Source: Cephalotrichum gorgonifer (Eukaryota; Ascomycota; Sordariomycetes; Microascales; Microascaceae). Taken from it: a stretch of 64,000 nt of DNA. This document shows, one piece after another, positions 46,960-57,462 of this stretch. Position 1 is the first letter of the stretch, and each line of letters starts with the position of its first letter. A program made the position numbers and the translations under genes. The stretch lies in NCBI GenBank assembly GCA_900312665.1, contig ONZQ02000010.1, positions 62,001-126,000 of the forward strand, in the 5' to 3' direction. The notes below the pieces were generated by a model. The model was not told the DNA's origin. It was given only the letters and a program-made list of their open reading frames with translations, and did not search any database.

Positions 46960-48508
46960 CTAAATCGGCTCCCCGATACACGCGAGCAGGAACCTCTCGA
47001 AGTCCCCGCTCGTCTCCCCCTTGATCCTCCTCGCGAGGTCCTTCCCGAACCTCTGCGAGTACGCCGCGCGCACGTTGTTCAGCGTGGTGCGGTCCCAGTG
47101 GGCCTGGACGACGCGCCTGGCGAGCAGCTTCTCGCGCGTGCCCATGCCGGCCATTGACTCTTCGATGAGGGTGGCGGCGTGCATGTACTTGTCGACTGCG
47201 TGGCGGAGCTGGTAGAGGAGGGCGTCTTCCATGTGGCCGGAGAATTCCTGCGTTCGTTATTAGTTTCGTACTACTTAACTGGTCATTTTGTAACCGGGGG
47301 AGGGGGTTAAAGTGGAGTGGTGGGGAGGGGAGACTCACGCTCTTAATGACCGACTCGAGACTCTTGCTATACCGCTGCTGGTAAGCCTGAGCGATGGCGC
47401 GGATCTGGTTATCGTTCCTCGTGCTCAGGATACTGCAGAGAAGCAGCTCGTCGGTTCCCATCCGCCCCTCGGTCGCCTTGTAAATCTCCAGAACCTCCTG
47501 CTCGACCTGCTGCGGCACCACGGGCGCGGCATCCTCGGCCCTCGTGGCGCCGAGGACGATCATGAAATGCCGCTCCGTCTTCATGCTGAGGTCGCTCCTG
47601 ACATCGTTCTCGAGGCTCCTCGAGAAGATGCGGTAATACGTGCTCTTGATAGCCTGCATATCTGAGTTCGACCTCGAGAGGAGAATGTCGTTGAGGAGCT
47701 TCTCGTTAGTGCCCGGTCCCGCGAGCGCGTCCCGTAGGTTATGCACATCCGCGAGCAGCGGTCCTCGGGCGACGGACATGAGCCCGTATTCGAGGTCCCC
47801 GCTCGTCTCCTTCTTGATATCGTTGACGAGGTCCCGATTAAACTGGCGCTGGAACGATGTCTTCAGGGCCTCGATCTGGTGGGGGTCCTTGTCGGCCAGC
47901 GTGCGGATGAGTAGCTTCTCGTCTGTGCCGAAGCCCTTCATGGCGGTGCGGCAGGCCTTCGCGGCCTCGGTGGGGTCCCAGTTGATGATCTGCGGAGAGC
48001 CGTATCCGGGACTCGCGGGGGTAGGTGGGAACTGCGCACCAGGAGGAGGGTAGGAGGGTGCGCCGTAGGACTGTTGGGGGGGCTGGTGGGGGGGAGGATG
48101 GCCGTAGGGTGACCCGGAAGGAGGAGGGGCGCCGTACTGGCCGGGCGGCGGCGCGCCATAAGGCTGCTGTGGGGGTGGTTGCTGGTATTGACCCTGGGGA
48201 GGGTACTGGCCGTATTGCTGGGGGGGAGATGGCTGATGGTGGCCCTGAGGAGGATATCCGCCGTGCTGGCCTGGCTGGGGAGAGTTGCCGTATTGAGGGG
48301 CCCCCCCAGGAGGAGGGTACTGTCCCTGGGGTGGCTGTCCGTAGTAGCCGCCCTGGGGGGGTGGTGGTGGTTGCTGATACTGGCCTTGCGGAGGGTACTG
48401 ACCCGGCGGGGGATACTGTCCCTGGCCGTGTGGCGCTTGTTGCGGCGGCGGATAATACTGGCCTTGTTGGCCGCCGTAGGGGGGTTGACCGTAGCCTTGA
48501 TGAGACAT
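46960..48508 (-). CDS. Annexin with long Pro/Gln/Gly/Tyr-rich tail
   Basis: Calcium-dependent phospholipid-binding protein, 485 residues; exons 48508-47339 and 47247-46960. Residues 1-173 are a low-complexity tail of repeated QYPPxGQY/YPPPG units. The core has the four annexin repeats, each recognisable by its loop: MKGFGTDEKLL, LAGPGTNEKLL, EGRMGTDELLL and MAGMGTREKLL. The GxGT loops with later acidic residues (e.g. KKETSGDLE, KGETSGDFE) are the known type-2 calcium sites. Filamentous-fungal annexins often have such YPP-rich tails; in other proteins these bind ALG-2/penta-EF-hand partners. Divergent from the secreted-protein gene at 49893. Confidence 0.95.
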
Positions 48509-49892
48509 GTTCGGAGAGCTGGGCGCCGATTTCGGGAGGGTGTTGGGGAATTCGGAATGGGGGGGGGAGTGGAGAGACGGCAACGGAGCAGATGAGGGCA
48601 AGTTAATACTTTGTATGCGTTGGCGGTTGAGATGGATCTTTGGTCTGCCTTTGCGTTGGCGCCGTGGCTGAGCCGAGCCGGATCACGGCGTCACGTCACC
48701 ACCAGTTTGGCCTCTTGGCGGGTTGCTCCTGGCTCTGAGTACGAGTATTTTGCACGGGGACTCCGTAGACTAAAGCAGCTTTAAGATTAGACTCAATCGG
48801 TCCCTAGTGTTAGGCTCGCCGTCTCTGTGGTATCGTATCGTGTGATCTCGTACTTAGTTTGATACAGCGCGGAATGAAAGAAGAAAAAAACATAGATGGC
48901 TCATTTATTTACTTGGATCAGGCGATGCCTAAGTATGTATTTGATATTTGGTGGTATTTGATCAACACTGCCCTGTGGTCCGGAGGTTCCTGGAGCGGAC
49001 TGGCGCCTGCGGCTTGCGACAAGTCTTTCTTACAGGCTCGAAGCTACCCCGCCAAAGAAATTATCGCGGCAGGGGGGTTGTACGTCATCCGAATGTGGCC
49101 ACCACTGCCTTCTGACAATTACTGCCCCACCCGATGTAGGTACCCTACCCTATATTTTCGATACGATGTACTTGAAATGGTTTTCCCCACTTGTGAGGCT
49201 TGGTTGCTGAGGCGTCAGTGTGGCACAGCCACAGTCGTGTGTCACGTCCCTTCAATGTTCTAGACTGATCTCGGATCGAAAAGAAGTGTGAATGAACCCA
49301 TGCAAGGCGGGGAACGAGATTATCCACTTCCACTTGCCCTTCCATTTCCCAAAAACACTTGCGCGGGCCGGCGATTAGACCCCTGCACGGCCGATGTGGC
49401 TCGACTGGACCGTCTCCAGGGGATATTGATATTTACGGCCAATCAGCTTCGCGTAAAAATCGAGGTGGCCGGGAGCAAAAGTTTCAGCGCCACATGTTAA
49501 TTTCCATGTTTGGTCCCATGCCCCTGGCACGAGCCACTCACAGCGCTTCGGGGTGAAACCTTCCCCTTGACCAACCACCTCCATTGAGAATAATTTCCTT
49601 AATGTAATCGCACGGGCGCTTGGCTTCGCTTCTTTGCCCTGGATGATATGGCTACCAACCACCGATTTCTCTAGATCTCCCCGTTGCATCGCTAGTAAAT
49701 AAAATAGAGTGCGACCCGCTCGCAAGTTAAAGATTTTCATCTTCGATTTTGCTTTTCTTGTAGACTCTCTCCCAAGTTCCTTTTATTCCAACGGCGAGAC
49801 TCCCATCAGATCTTGGAAAGAGCAATTCGCTGCTCAGCTTGTCTTATCTACTCACTCATTAGATACAAGTGCGAGTTGCTTCTTTCATCAAG
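48509..49892. other. Divergent intergenic region annexin / secreted protein
   Basis: 1.4 kb with both promoters. A 127-codon frame (48883-49263) has no family features and I do not call it. Nothing else seen. Confidence 0.6.
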
Positions 49893-50648
49893 ATGAAGAT
49901 CTCAACCACCCTACTCCTGACCCTCTCTTCATACCACTACCTCTCGTACGCCTATCCTCTCGCGTCACGCCTACACAGCCCTACTCCCCGTGCCGTAGCC
50001 CGAGGCCAGGACTATCCCGTCGTCAACGTCGCAGACCCCGACTCCGCTCCCGGATTCATAGCCGGTGACGACGACGGCGATGATGATGATGATGTCGTCA
50101 CAAGCACAACGAATCATCCCCTGTCTCCTATTAAGACCAATAAGGTGCCGGTTGTCGACGTGAAGGAGACGGGTAAACCAACGCCGCCTGCCGCGACACC
50201 GACGCACAGCAGTTCCGCGTCCGCCTCGGTGTCACACTCCGAGCCGAGCCCCAAACCCCCAAAGCCATCGCCCGCAAAGCCATCGCCGTCGTCTACCATC
50301 ACCCCAACCCCCACGCCGACGACCCCATGCCCGTCGGAGGAGCCCTTGCCTTCAAAACCAGCAGAGAAAGAAGATCCCGAGCCCGAGACTGAGCCCGCCA
50401 CCATCACCTCCCCCATACCCTGTAGCACAAACCAGCCTTGGGCAACACCCGAAGCCGAAGCCGGAGCCCAGGATGATCTAGAGTATGAGCCGGAGCCGGA
50501 GGTGTCCACGACGGTCTCCACAACCGGGCTCGTCTCCACAACCGCGGCCCCACTTTCGGCAAGTGGCGCCTCGGCACAGTTCGACGACGGATCTTACCGC
50601 CCCAAGCATCATGAGCCCTCGTGGAACGGTACGATTGTGCATGGATGA
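49893..50648 (+). CDS. Secreted Ser/Thr/Pro-rich protein
   Basis: Intronless 251-residue protein of unknown function. The start gives a signal peptide (MKISTTLLLTLSSYHYLSYA) followed by LASRLHSPTPRAVARG, which contains a possible Kex2-type site. An acidic run (GDDDGDDDDD) follows at ~58-67. The middle is Pro/Ser/Thr-rich and disordered (KPSPSSTITPTPTPTT), suited to O-glycosylation, then Glu/Pro-rich. There are only two Cys in the mature part and no membrane helix or clear GPI signal. It could be a wall-associated or secreted mucin-like protein; no family recognised. Confidence 0.75.
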   Translation: MKISTTLLLTLSSYHYLSYAYPLASRLHSPTPRAVARGQDYPVVNVADPDSAPGFIAGDDDGDDDDDVVTSTTNHPLSPIKTNKVPVVDVKETGKPTPPAATPTHSSSASASVSHSEPSPKPPKPSPAKPSPSSTITPTPTPTTPCPSEEPLPSKPAEKEDPEPETEPATITSPIPCSTNQPWATPEAEAGAQDDLEYEPEPEVSTTVSTTGLVSTTAAPLSASGASAQFDDGSYRPKHHEPSWNGTIVHG

Positions 50649-51246
50649 TGAGATGCTACTAATATTCGGGGAATTATGGGATATGGGTTATCGATTTATA
50701 CGAGGAACGGGAGCTTAAGGAGTTGAAAGCGCGGACCAAGGGCTGGAAACCGCTACACTTGCAGGAGAACTAGGCGTTATTGTTACTCAACACCACACAT
50801 GGGAGCATATTTTTCTTCTTGTTCAGTAGACATCATAATTAGATAAGATAATTGATACAGACATACATGAGATACGAGTGTTGCACTTCATCCTATGACC
50901 AGAGTTTACACTGGTATGTACTCCCGCGCTCCTGTTCGAGCACCAATTCGGCATCTAGGACACATTCCACCCGAGGGATGTCACCCCGGGCTTTCTAGCA
51001 CGACAAGCACTCTGTCCAGGTACGACCCTAAATGGGATGGATGGGTGGTGAGGGGGACAAGTAGAGTGAGAGATATTGGCCGCCTCCCCAACATTGGTAT
51101 CAGGTCTCGACACTTGGACATATGTCCTTTTAGATCCCAACGGGCCAGCCTTCCCAAGCTCCGTCCAAGGCTTACAGGTTCTATGCCTGGGGATCCTACA
51201 ATTTAGCCCGACTATCCCGAGAGCCCGCAACAAAATATCCAGGATA
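50649..51246. other. Intergenic region
   Basis: About 600 bases. Contains the 3' region of the previous gene. No start codon here could be linked convincingly to the cysteine-rich frame that follows. Confidence 0.5.
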
Positions 51247-51723
51247 CCACCTGGAGGGAGATACCTCTACCCACTCATATTTGTCACGATCCTACACCAG
51301 GCCCGTTTCGCCGCTTCCGCCTCCCCCTCGCAACGACACAATGGCCTCGTCTCACTGGCATGCGTCCCCGTGTGCGAAGCGCCTGGATCTCCATGCCTAG
51401 ACTCGGAAGGTATCTGGAACTGCCGTATCCACTCCTGGCAACGGTGCGCCGAAGGCCTCTGGAGCGTTGACATGCCCTGCGCAGAAGGTACCGTCTGCGC
51501 GCCGGCGGGCCTAACGTACGACCTACAGATTCTCTCCACCGACGCAAATAACCAGGGGAACAGCCTGGGCCCAAGCGCAGAGGCCATGCCCACTCAGAAT
51601 GAGATGGCTGTGGTCGGAGGGCCGGCGATGATGGGGATGATGCACGGCGGACTAGTCTTGGCCATTCTCTGTGTGCACTGCGGGATCCAATCCGGTTGGT
51701 GGCCTTACTATATTAGTGAATAA
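51247..51723 (+). pseudogene. Cysteine-rich secreted-type frame lacking a start
   Basis: An open frame ending at 51723 reads RYLYPLIFVTILHQARFAASASP, like a signal peptide. A cysteine module follows: ACVPVCEAPGSPCLDSEG, WNCRIHSWQRCAEGLWSV, PCAEGTVCAPAGLTYD. Spacing of C, GxWNC, QRC, GLWS and CxxGTxC resembles small fungal extracellular carbohydrate-binding-like modules, by recollection only. The C-terminus holds a hydrophobic stretch. No in-frame ATG exists before the module, the frame only opening at a TTG near 51076, and I could not find an upstream exon with a good donor. It is either a gene with an unseen first exon or a decayed gene. It lies just before an AT-rich, RIP-like island. Confidence 0.5.
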
Positions 51724-52456
51724 ATTGCTTAGAAGAAGGGGCGGGCGTGGGTAGTTGATAATCATGTTGACACTAATATTGACACTGATCGCCCCTCGCT
51801 GCTTTCTGCCGGGATTCGGCCTCCGGTTTCAAAAGGGTTAAACGTCAGCGGTGCCTACCATCGTTTTACGAGTTTAATGAGAAGAGTTAATATACTTCTA
51901 TATACTTTTAGCTATTTCATCAATACTAGAATTAAAATCTAATAGGATATATAAATTATATATACCACGTGACATCTCCAGAGAAGGATATAAATATTAC
52001 CCCAGCCCACTACTTTTATAAGCTAAACTATTGCTTTTATAATAGGTTCCTTCTCTTGAGTTATATAAGCAAGAGGACGACTGTACGTTGTACTCGCCAC
52101 CCCACTTCAGAAAAGCGTGTCTGAGACGCGTCCCACCACTTCACTTCTCGACAGAGCCAACTTCGAGTCTCGCCATTTATTTCTTCGCGGCTCTTCAGAA
52201 AACCCAATTGCACTCCCACGCCGGACGGCAGGTCGGCCACATCCTTGTTTTCGGAGGAGCAAAAAAGGTGCAACCTCGTGAGACGTAGGCATTGATATAT
52301 CAAGCAGATCCTGCATCCAAACTGCGACCCACCTCCCTGCTTCAAGTCAGGGTCGCTGTGAACCCTCGAGGATGACTGGCTGCGCGTAGCGGCCGAAGAC
52401 TGCCCGTGACTTTCTTTACTTTAGAAAGCAAACCCATTCCATCCTAGAGGACCGCC
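51724..52456. other. Intergenic region with AT-rich island
   Basis: 733 bases. The centre is the AT-rich island annotated separately. The right part is the promoter and 5' UTR of the zinc-finger-like gene. No gene seen. Confidence 0.65.
51863..52078. mobile_element. AT-rich RIP-like relic
   Basis: About 215 bases of TA-rich sequence (TATATAAATTATATATA-type runs, many TpA steps) set sharply in GC-rich surroundings. This is what repeat-induced point mutation leaves of a duplicated element. No terminal repeats or coding frames remain, so the original element cannot be named. Confidence 0.45.
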
Positions 52457-55432
52457 ATGGAGCCCGTGCCCGTGCCCGTGCCCGTGCCATCTGGGGCGAC
52501 TGGTACCACGAACGGCGGAACGACTGCTCCAGTCGAAGCGAAATTGGATGTTAAGATGGTCCAGCCCACCACCGCTGCCGCCGCCGTCGCTGCCGCCGCC
52601 GCAGCGGTGCGACTCAATCCTACCCCGCGATCTCCCAGTACCTTGACACCGGGCGGTCCTACTCCATACCATGGTGCCACAATATCAACGGAGCCCGTAC
52701 CGGCCAACCCAATCCCTGCCCAAGCACCGATGGGTGCAACCTCCACACCACCGCTAAGCGCGACCCAACCATCGACGGTTGGGGGCAGGAAGCCCGTGAC
52801 ACAGGCACCCTCTCCGGAGACCAGTGCATTACAGGCGGCAACCGGGAACAAAGATACTCTCGTCTCCTACCCTCCGCACGGAATCCAGCCACTTCGACGT
52901 TCCGAGATACCTACACCGAGCCCTCAGTCACAAGCGCGAACGCCCTCGCAATCACATTTGGCAAGTTATCTTGTTTCGAGAGATACGCTGCCCGGCGTCT
53001 CACAGATGGCGGCATCTGCGTCACCCGTGAATAGTGCGCCCAGTGCTGTATCCCACGGCCCACCTCCCGACGTCAACGGTACGCGCATGGCAGGCAACAG
53101 CCCTCATCGGAGCCACAGCCCTCATGGTCCACCTACCAGTACTGGTGGCGCGCAGATGGCTAGTCACGGCCCTCACCAAGCCCACGGCGGACCAGTCCCG
53201 CACTCGGTAACGCCGCCAGCTGAGAGAGGGACTCAACCCCAGCCCGGCCAAATCCGACCCCCGAACCATTCAGTTGAGCATCCATATACGGTGGAGAACG
53301 TATTTATTGGGGGCGGTTATCATCTGCCTGACTCCACTGACACTCAGATCCCGCCGTCGGAATATGTTGACCAGTGCAATAACCTCTATTCCTTGGTTCA
53401 AAAATGCCACCCAAGCGTTGTGCGTCGTGTCGTACGAGACACCTGGCAGACGTCTCTATCGGGTCCAGAGGCACACCTCTCGTTTTCGGTAAGTTCAGGA
53501 TGGCGCCGGGTTCGGCCGTGGCTTTGTTTATTGACACTTTCACCCCTGTCTGCGACTTAACACTAACCTCGATTTCTCCCCCTATACAGTTGAACGTGCT
53601 CATTGACAAATGCAGTGGGCTTGCGGCGAAGGTAGCCATCGGCAAATTTGGGAAAGAACTGGTCAAGGAGGCAAAATGGGAGATTTTGTCACATTTCACC
53701 CCCTCGTTATTTGCGGAGATGGAAGATGAGATTATCAAAAAGGCACCAGACAGCCTGCTGGACAAGGCAATGTCGAAACGGCTCAACACTATCCCAGCGA
53801 AGGATCTTCTCAATATGCTCGCTCGGGCCGAACGACTCGGCTATGATGCAGGCGATATCGTCGGGGACTCCGGTTCCAAACCGCCTACTGCGGCATACCC
53901 GAGCCAGCCCCAGTCCCAGCCCCAGTCCCAAGGCATGTCCGAGCATCATCGCTCGGTCCCCCCCGTCAGGGGGGGCCAAGGGGCTGCGCCATCGCGACCC
54001 ATTGGGGATGTTAACGATCCAAGGACATGCCCCTTCTGCTATAAACACTACGACTCAGTCACAATCCGGGAGCATGTAAGTCCCCCCCCTCTCCCAGTGT
54101 GGACATATTGCCCCGGGTGACGGAAGGAAAGGCATACCAAGTTGGGAAGAAACTTGCATATTCTAACAATATCCTCAGCACGTAAGAAAGAAGGTCTGCT
54201 TAAAACCAGCGGCCGCCAGCGTTGCACTTATGTGCCCGCAGTGTGACCAGGCCTTTGCGACCCCATCAGGGGTCGACTATCACAAGAAGAATAACGTTTG
54301 CGGCGAAAGTCTCATCGCCCCCTCACGCGTACCCGTGCCCATAGGCTCACCCACACCCGCAGCCGCGCCCGGAGCAACCGCCTCGCCTGTCTTAGTGGCC
54401 TCGTCTAGTGAAAATAGCCCGGCTCCTTATACGCCAACGCAACCGCCGTCGACACAACCGCAACACAGCAGCCAAATACCCTCCACTGGCACTCAGGTTC
54501 CCGCAAACGGGCAGAGCATGTCTAGAACGTTTGTCCCTCCTCCGTCACAGCCCCGAACCACTTCTGTCCAACACCCCCACTCGGCACACGGGATGAGCCG
54601 GCCGGGACCGAACCCCCCAGAAGCGACGGCGGCTTTGCCGAGCTCACCTTCATACGACCCCTACGCGCATCTATCGGATGAGAGCCTAGCGGACATGATT
54701 AAAGAGCTTGATGATGCCCAAGGGACGCATAACATAAGGATACGAGAAGCGGAACAGGCGATAGCCGATCCCGTCGCTAAGTCGCGGAAATTGAACAGCT
54801 TAAAGAACAGCTTCGCGACCAAACAGTCTATAATTCGAAAGAAGTATGGCGTCCGGCTGCGCGATAGGCGCGGGAGGGCTGCTGTCGAAGAAGAGCGGTT
54901 GAGGAAGGCCGGCCTGGCTTCCCATGACAGTCCACAGGCCCCGGCGTCTTCCCAAAAACAATCTCCATACGGCCATGCGAGCAAGAAGGCCCGGGTCGGC
55001 ATGGACGGACAGTCGCTGACGACTCAGAGTCAGGCAGCAGGCCCCTGGGAGTCGCCGGCCCGGAAACACGCCGCCTCTACTGATGTAGCTGCTCCGGCGA
55101 GCAGTGGGCTGGCGGCGGCAGCGGCGGCGCCTGAGATGACGGCTCCGGCAAAGGTCGGCGGGCCTTCTCTGGGGCGGCCGGGGGGGCATGGCGGCCCTCC
55201 CCCCTACCGCGTCTCCTCTAGTGGGAGTCCTTACCAGCGACAGCCCCCGAAGTCATCACAAGCGGCGACAGCCACGAAACCCTCTTCGAACGGCTTGACT
55301 GTCCAGCCCACGGCGACTGAGGTGGACTCCGGTAGTGACAGTGACTCTGACTCCGACGTTGACACGATCCCGGCGCAGTTACCTCCGCCTCCCGTTAAGG
55401 GCAGCCAACGGTTTGGTAGGCCCGCGGTCTAG
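52457..55432 (+). CDS. Large disordered protein with paired Cys/His zinc fingers
   Basis: Unnamed 923-residue protein. Exons 52457-53488, 53590-54075 and 54179-55432, all phase 0. Residues 1-280 are low complexity (PVPVPVP, poly-Ala, Ser/Pro/His). A folded region follows at ~290-480 (YTVENVFIGGGYHLP, VLIDKCSGLAAKVAIGKFGKE, helical to AKDLLNMLARAERLGYD). Then come two Cys/His fingers, at ~555-580 (CPFCYKHYDSVTIREHH and a following C) and ~590-612 (MCPQCDQAFATPSGVDYHKK plus C). They fit C2H2/C2HC patterns. The intron at 54076-54178 lies inside the first finger, supporting that junction. A helical segment at ~690-760 (LSDESLADMIKELDDAQG, RKKYGVRLRDRRGRAA) precedes a disordered tail with an SD repeat. 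Probably nuclear; role unknown. Confidence 0.8.
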
Positions 55433-57462
55433 GCCTTTGCATTGTCGGCGGCGTGCTTTGTTTGTATTCCACCTTGTACGGCTTAGATGGTGTTGTTTGT
55501 ACGATTGGGCTTCTTGCGTTGGGTCGGACGGGTACGCGAAACCGATCATTTCCGGGTCAGGGGGGATGGCCCTATGGACCTGGAGTCGCCAACTCCCGGG
55601 GGTTTCATGATTTTCGAGTAGCGCGGGAGAGACGGGTCTTTTGATTTACCGGTGGTGGTATTATAACGAAGTTACGAGGAATTAAGGGCGGCGTTTGTCC
55701 TTCATTTATAATGGTAGACTGCGAAGGCGTCCGGCTCGTCTAGTATGCAAATACATGGACTGTTAAAAAGTTCTGATTATGTGAGATCAGAGCTCTCTTA
55801 GATTTTCATGTCCTGCGTAGCAAGCTTGATTGGGTCCAGTGAAGCTAACCAAGTGAAGCGGAGTGTATTACAGGTAATCTTGATAACCTCGTCGTTCTCG
55901 TGGAATTTAGGCTTTTGCTACATTCTAGATTCGGTTAGTTAGAAAGAGCTTGGAGCCCAGAAGGGTGGCTCGGTAACCCACCCGGCGTGGATGGCTTGCT
56001 TCTGTGGAACATGCGTGGAATGTCCGCGGTGGAGCCGAGAATGATACATTGTATTAGGAGGTGGCTTTTTCTTGCATGAGGCGCATTACTAGCAGGAGAC
56101 ATGACGGGCCTTCGCATGGACGTAAACAGAGCAGGGTGTGTTTTAACGCAGGTGTTTAGTGGGGACTGGCCTGACGATATGAACGAGTCGGAGCTCACGC
56201 CTCCGAGTTCCCGGCCCAGCTTCTAGAAAGGTTCAGTCAGTTCAGGCACACCCGTGCGAGGATCGCACCTTGTTTCCTCTCGCCGTTCCAGCCCATGGCT
56301 CGGTCGCAAAACCGAGAAATTTCATGTTCTCCCTTTTGTTCTCGGATCGTTCCATTCACTGTCCCGCGCCAATCTCCCACATGGGGCTAGTGTGCGGGGA
56401 TGTGAAACACTGAAGAACTGGAACACTGGAACCCCACCAACAGGGGAAGAAGGACTCGGGCCCAGGCTTGACCCTTAATGTGCGCTCTCGACCCCGGGAT
56501 CATGGGTCGTGGGGGGGACTTGAGACGGTGATGCAAGCTCGTGCTCCCGTCCTACGCATTCCATCCCGAGCCCGCGGCTTCGAACCGGGCGAGAGAACGG
56601 ATTATGCAGGACCAGAGCCACTGACTGCTCCAGGAGGGACCCTTGGTCTGATGTTTCTGTTGTACAACGCACTGTATTGGTCAGAGCAGGCTGGTACATG
56701 CTGACAGCTACCTACCTGTCAGGGGAACGGCCCGTCCGTGTTGGATGACTGGATAATGTGTATTATGTTGGCTCTTGAGGGGCGGGGTCCACTGCGTCTG
56801 TTAATCTGCCAACTCTCGACGTACGTTACACTGTTGCGATGGACGACATAATGGTTTGTAGCAGTGTGTATTATTACCCTCCTAGACGTAATTGGAGGGG
56901 TGATTAGACCACTTTGGGAAATGACGAGGGTTGTATTGGGAGTTGAATTGGGATGGAAGGAACCCCTCCACTTCAGGCTGGTCCTTCCTCGCCCCCTGCC
57001 TGCTTCCATGCCTCACCACTCACTCACTGGCGACTTGTGACTTGGACTTCGCGTTGACCAACTGGCAACATCGCTCAGCCTCAAGCTCCTTTCAATCCCA
57101 TTCCGTTCTCCCAACCCTTGCTTCGCCTCCCGACACGGACACGTCTCTTTCTCACACTTCGGGCCGTTTTTAATTCACCAGCAATTCCTCTTGTACCGTC
57201 CAGCAGGCTGCAACCCTTCCCTCCTCCCACTCCCGGTTCCATACTTGTAGACACCGCGACCACCATCTCGACCGCGACGTTGGCCCTCCCGCTGTTCACC
57301 ACTCTCTCACTCACACCTTTCACGGCAAACACAACTGAACGCGCGACCGAATACGACCACGACCGACCGAGTGCAGCGTGTCTTGGCGGCCGACGTCATC
57401 GCCAGTTCGGCTCACACCCCCAAGCCTGAAATACTCGCCCGAGCCGAGGCGACTTCGCAAAC
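55433..57462. other. Intergenic region
   Basis: About 2 kb without a supported gene. The last 500 bases are C-rich and pyrimidine-rich, as in a long fungal 5' UTR of the next gene. Confidence 0.6.

Noticed and set aside
48859..49263. 134-codon frame between annexin and the secreted protein
   Set aside because: No signal peptide, no repeated or conserved motif, and it lies in a divergent promoter region.
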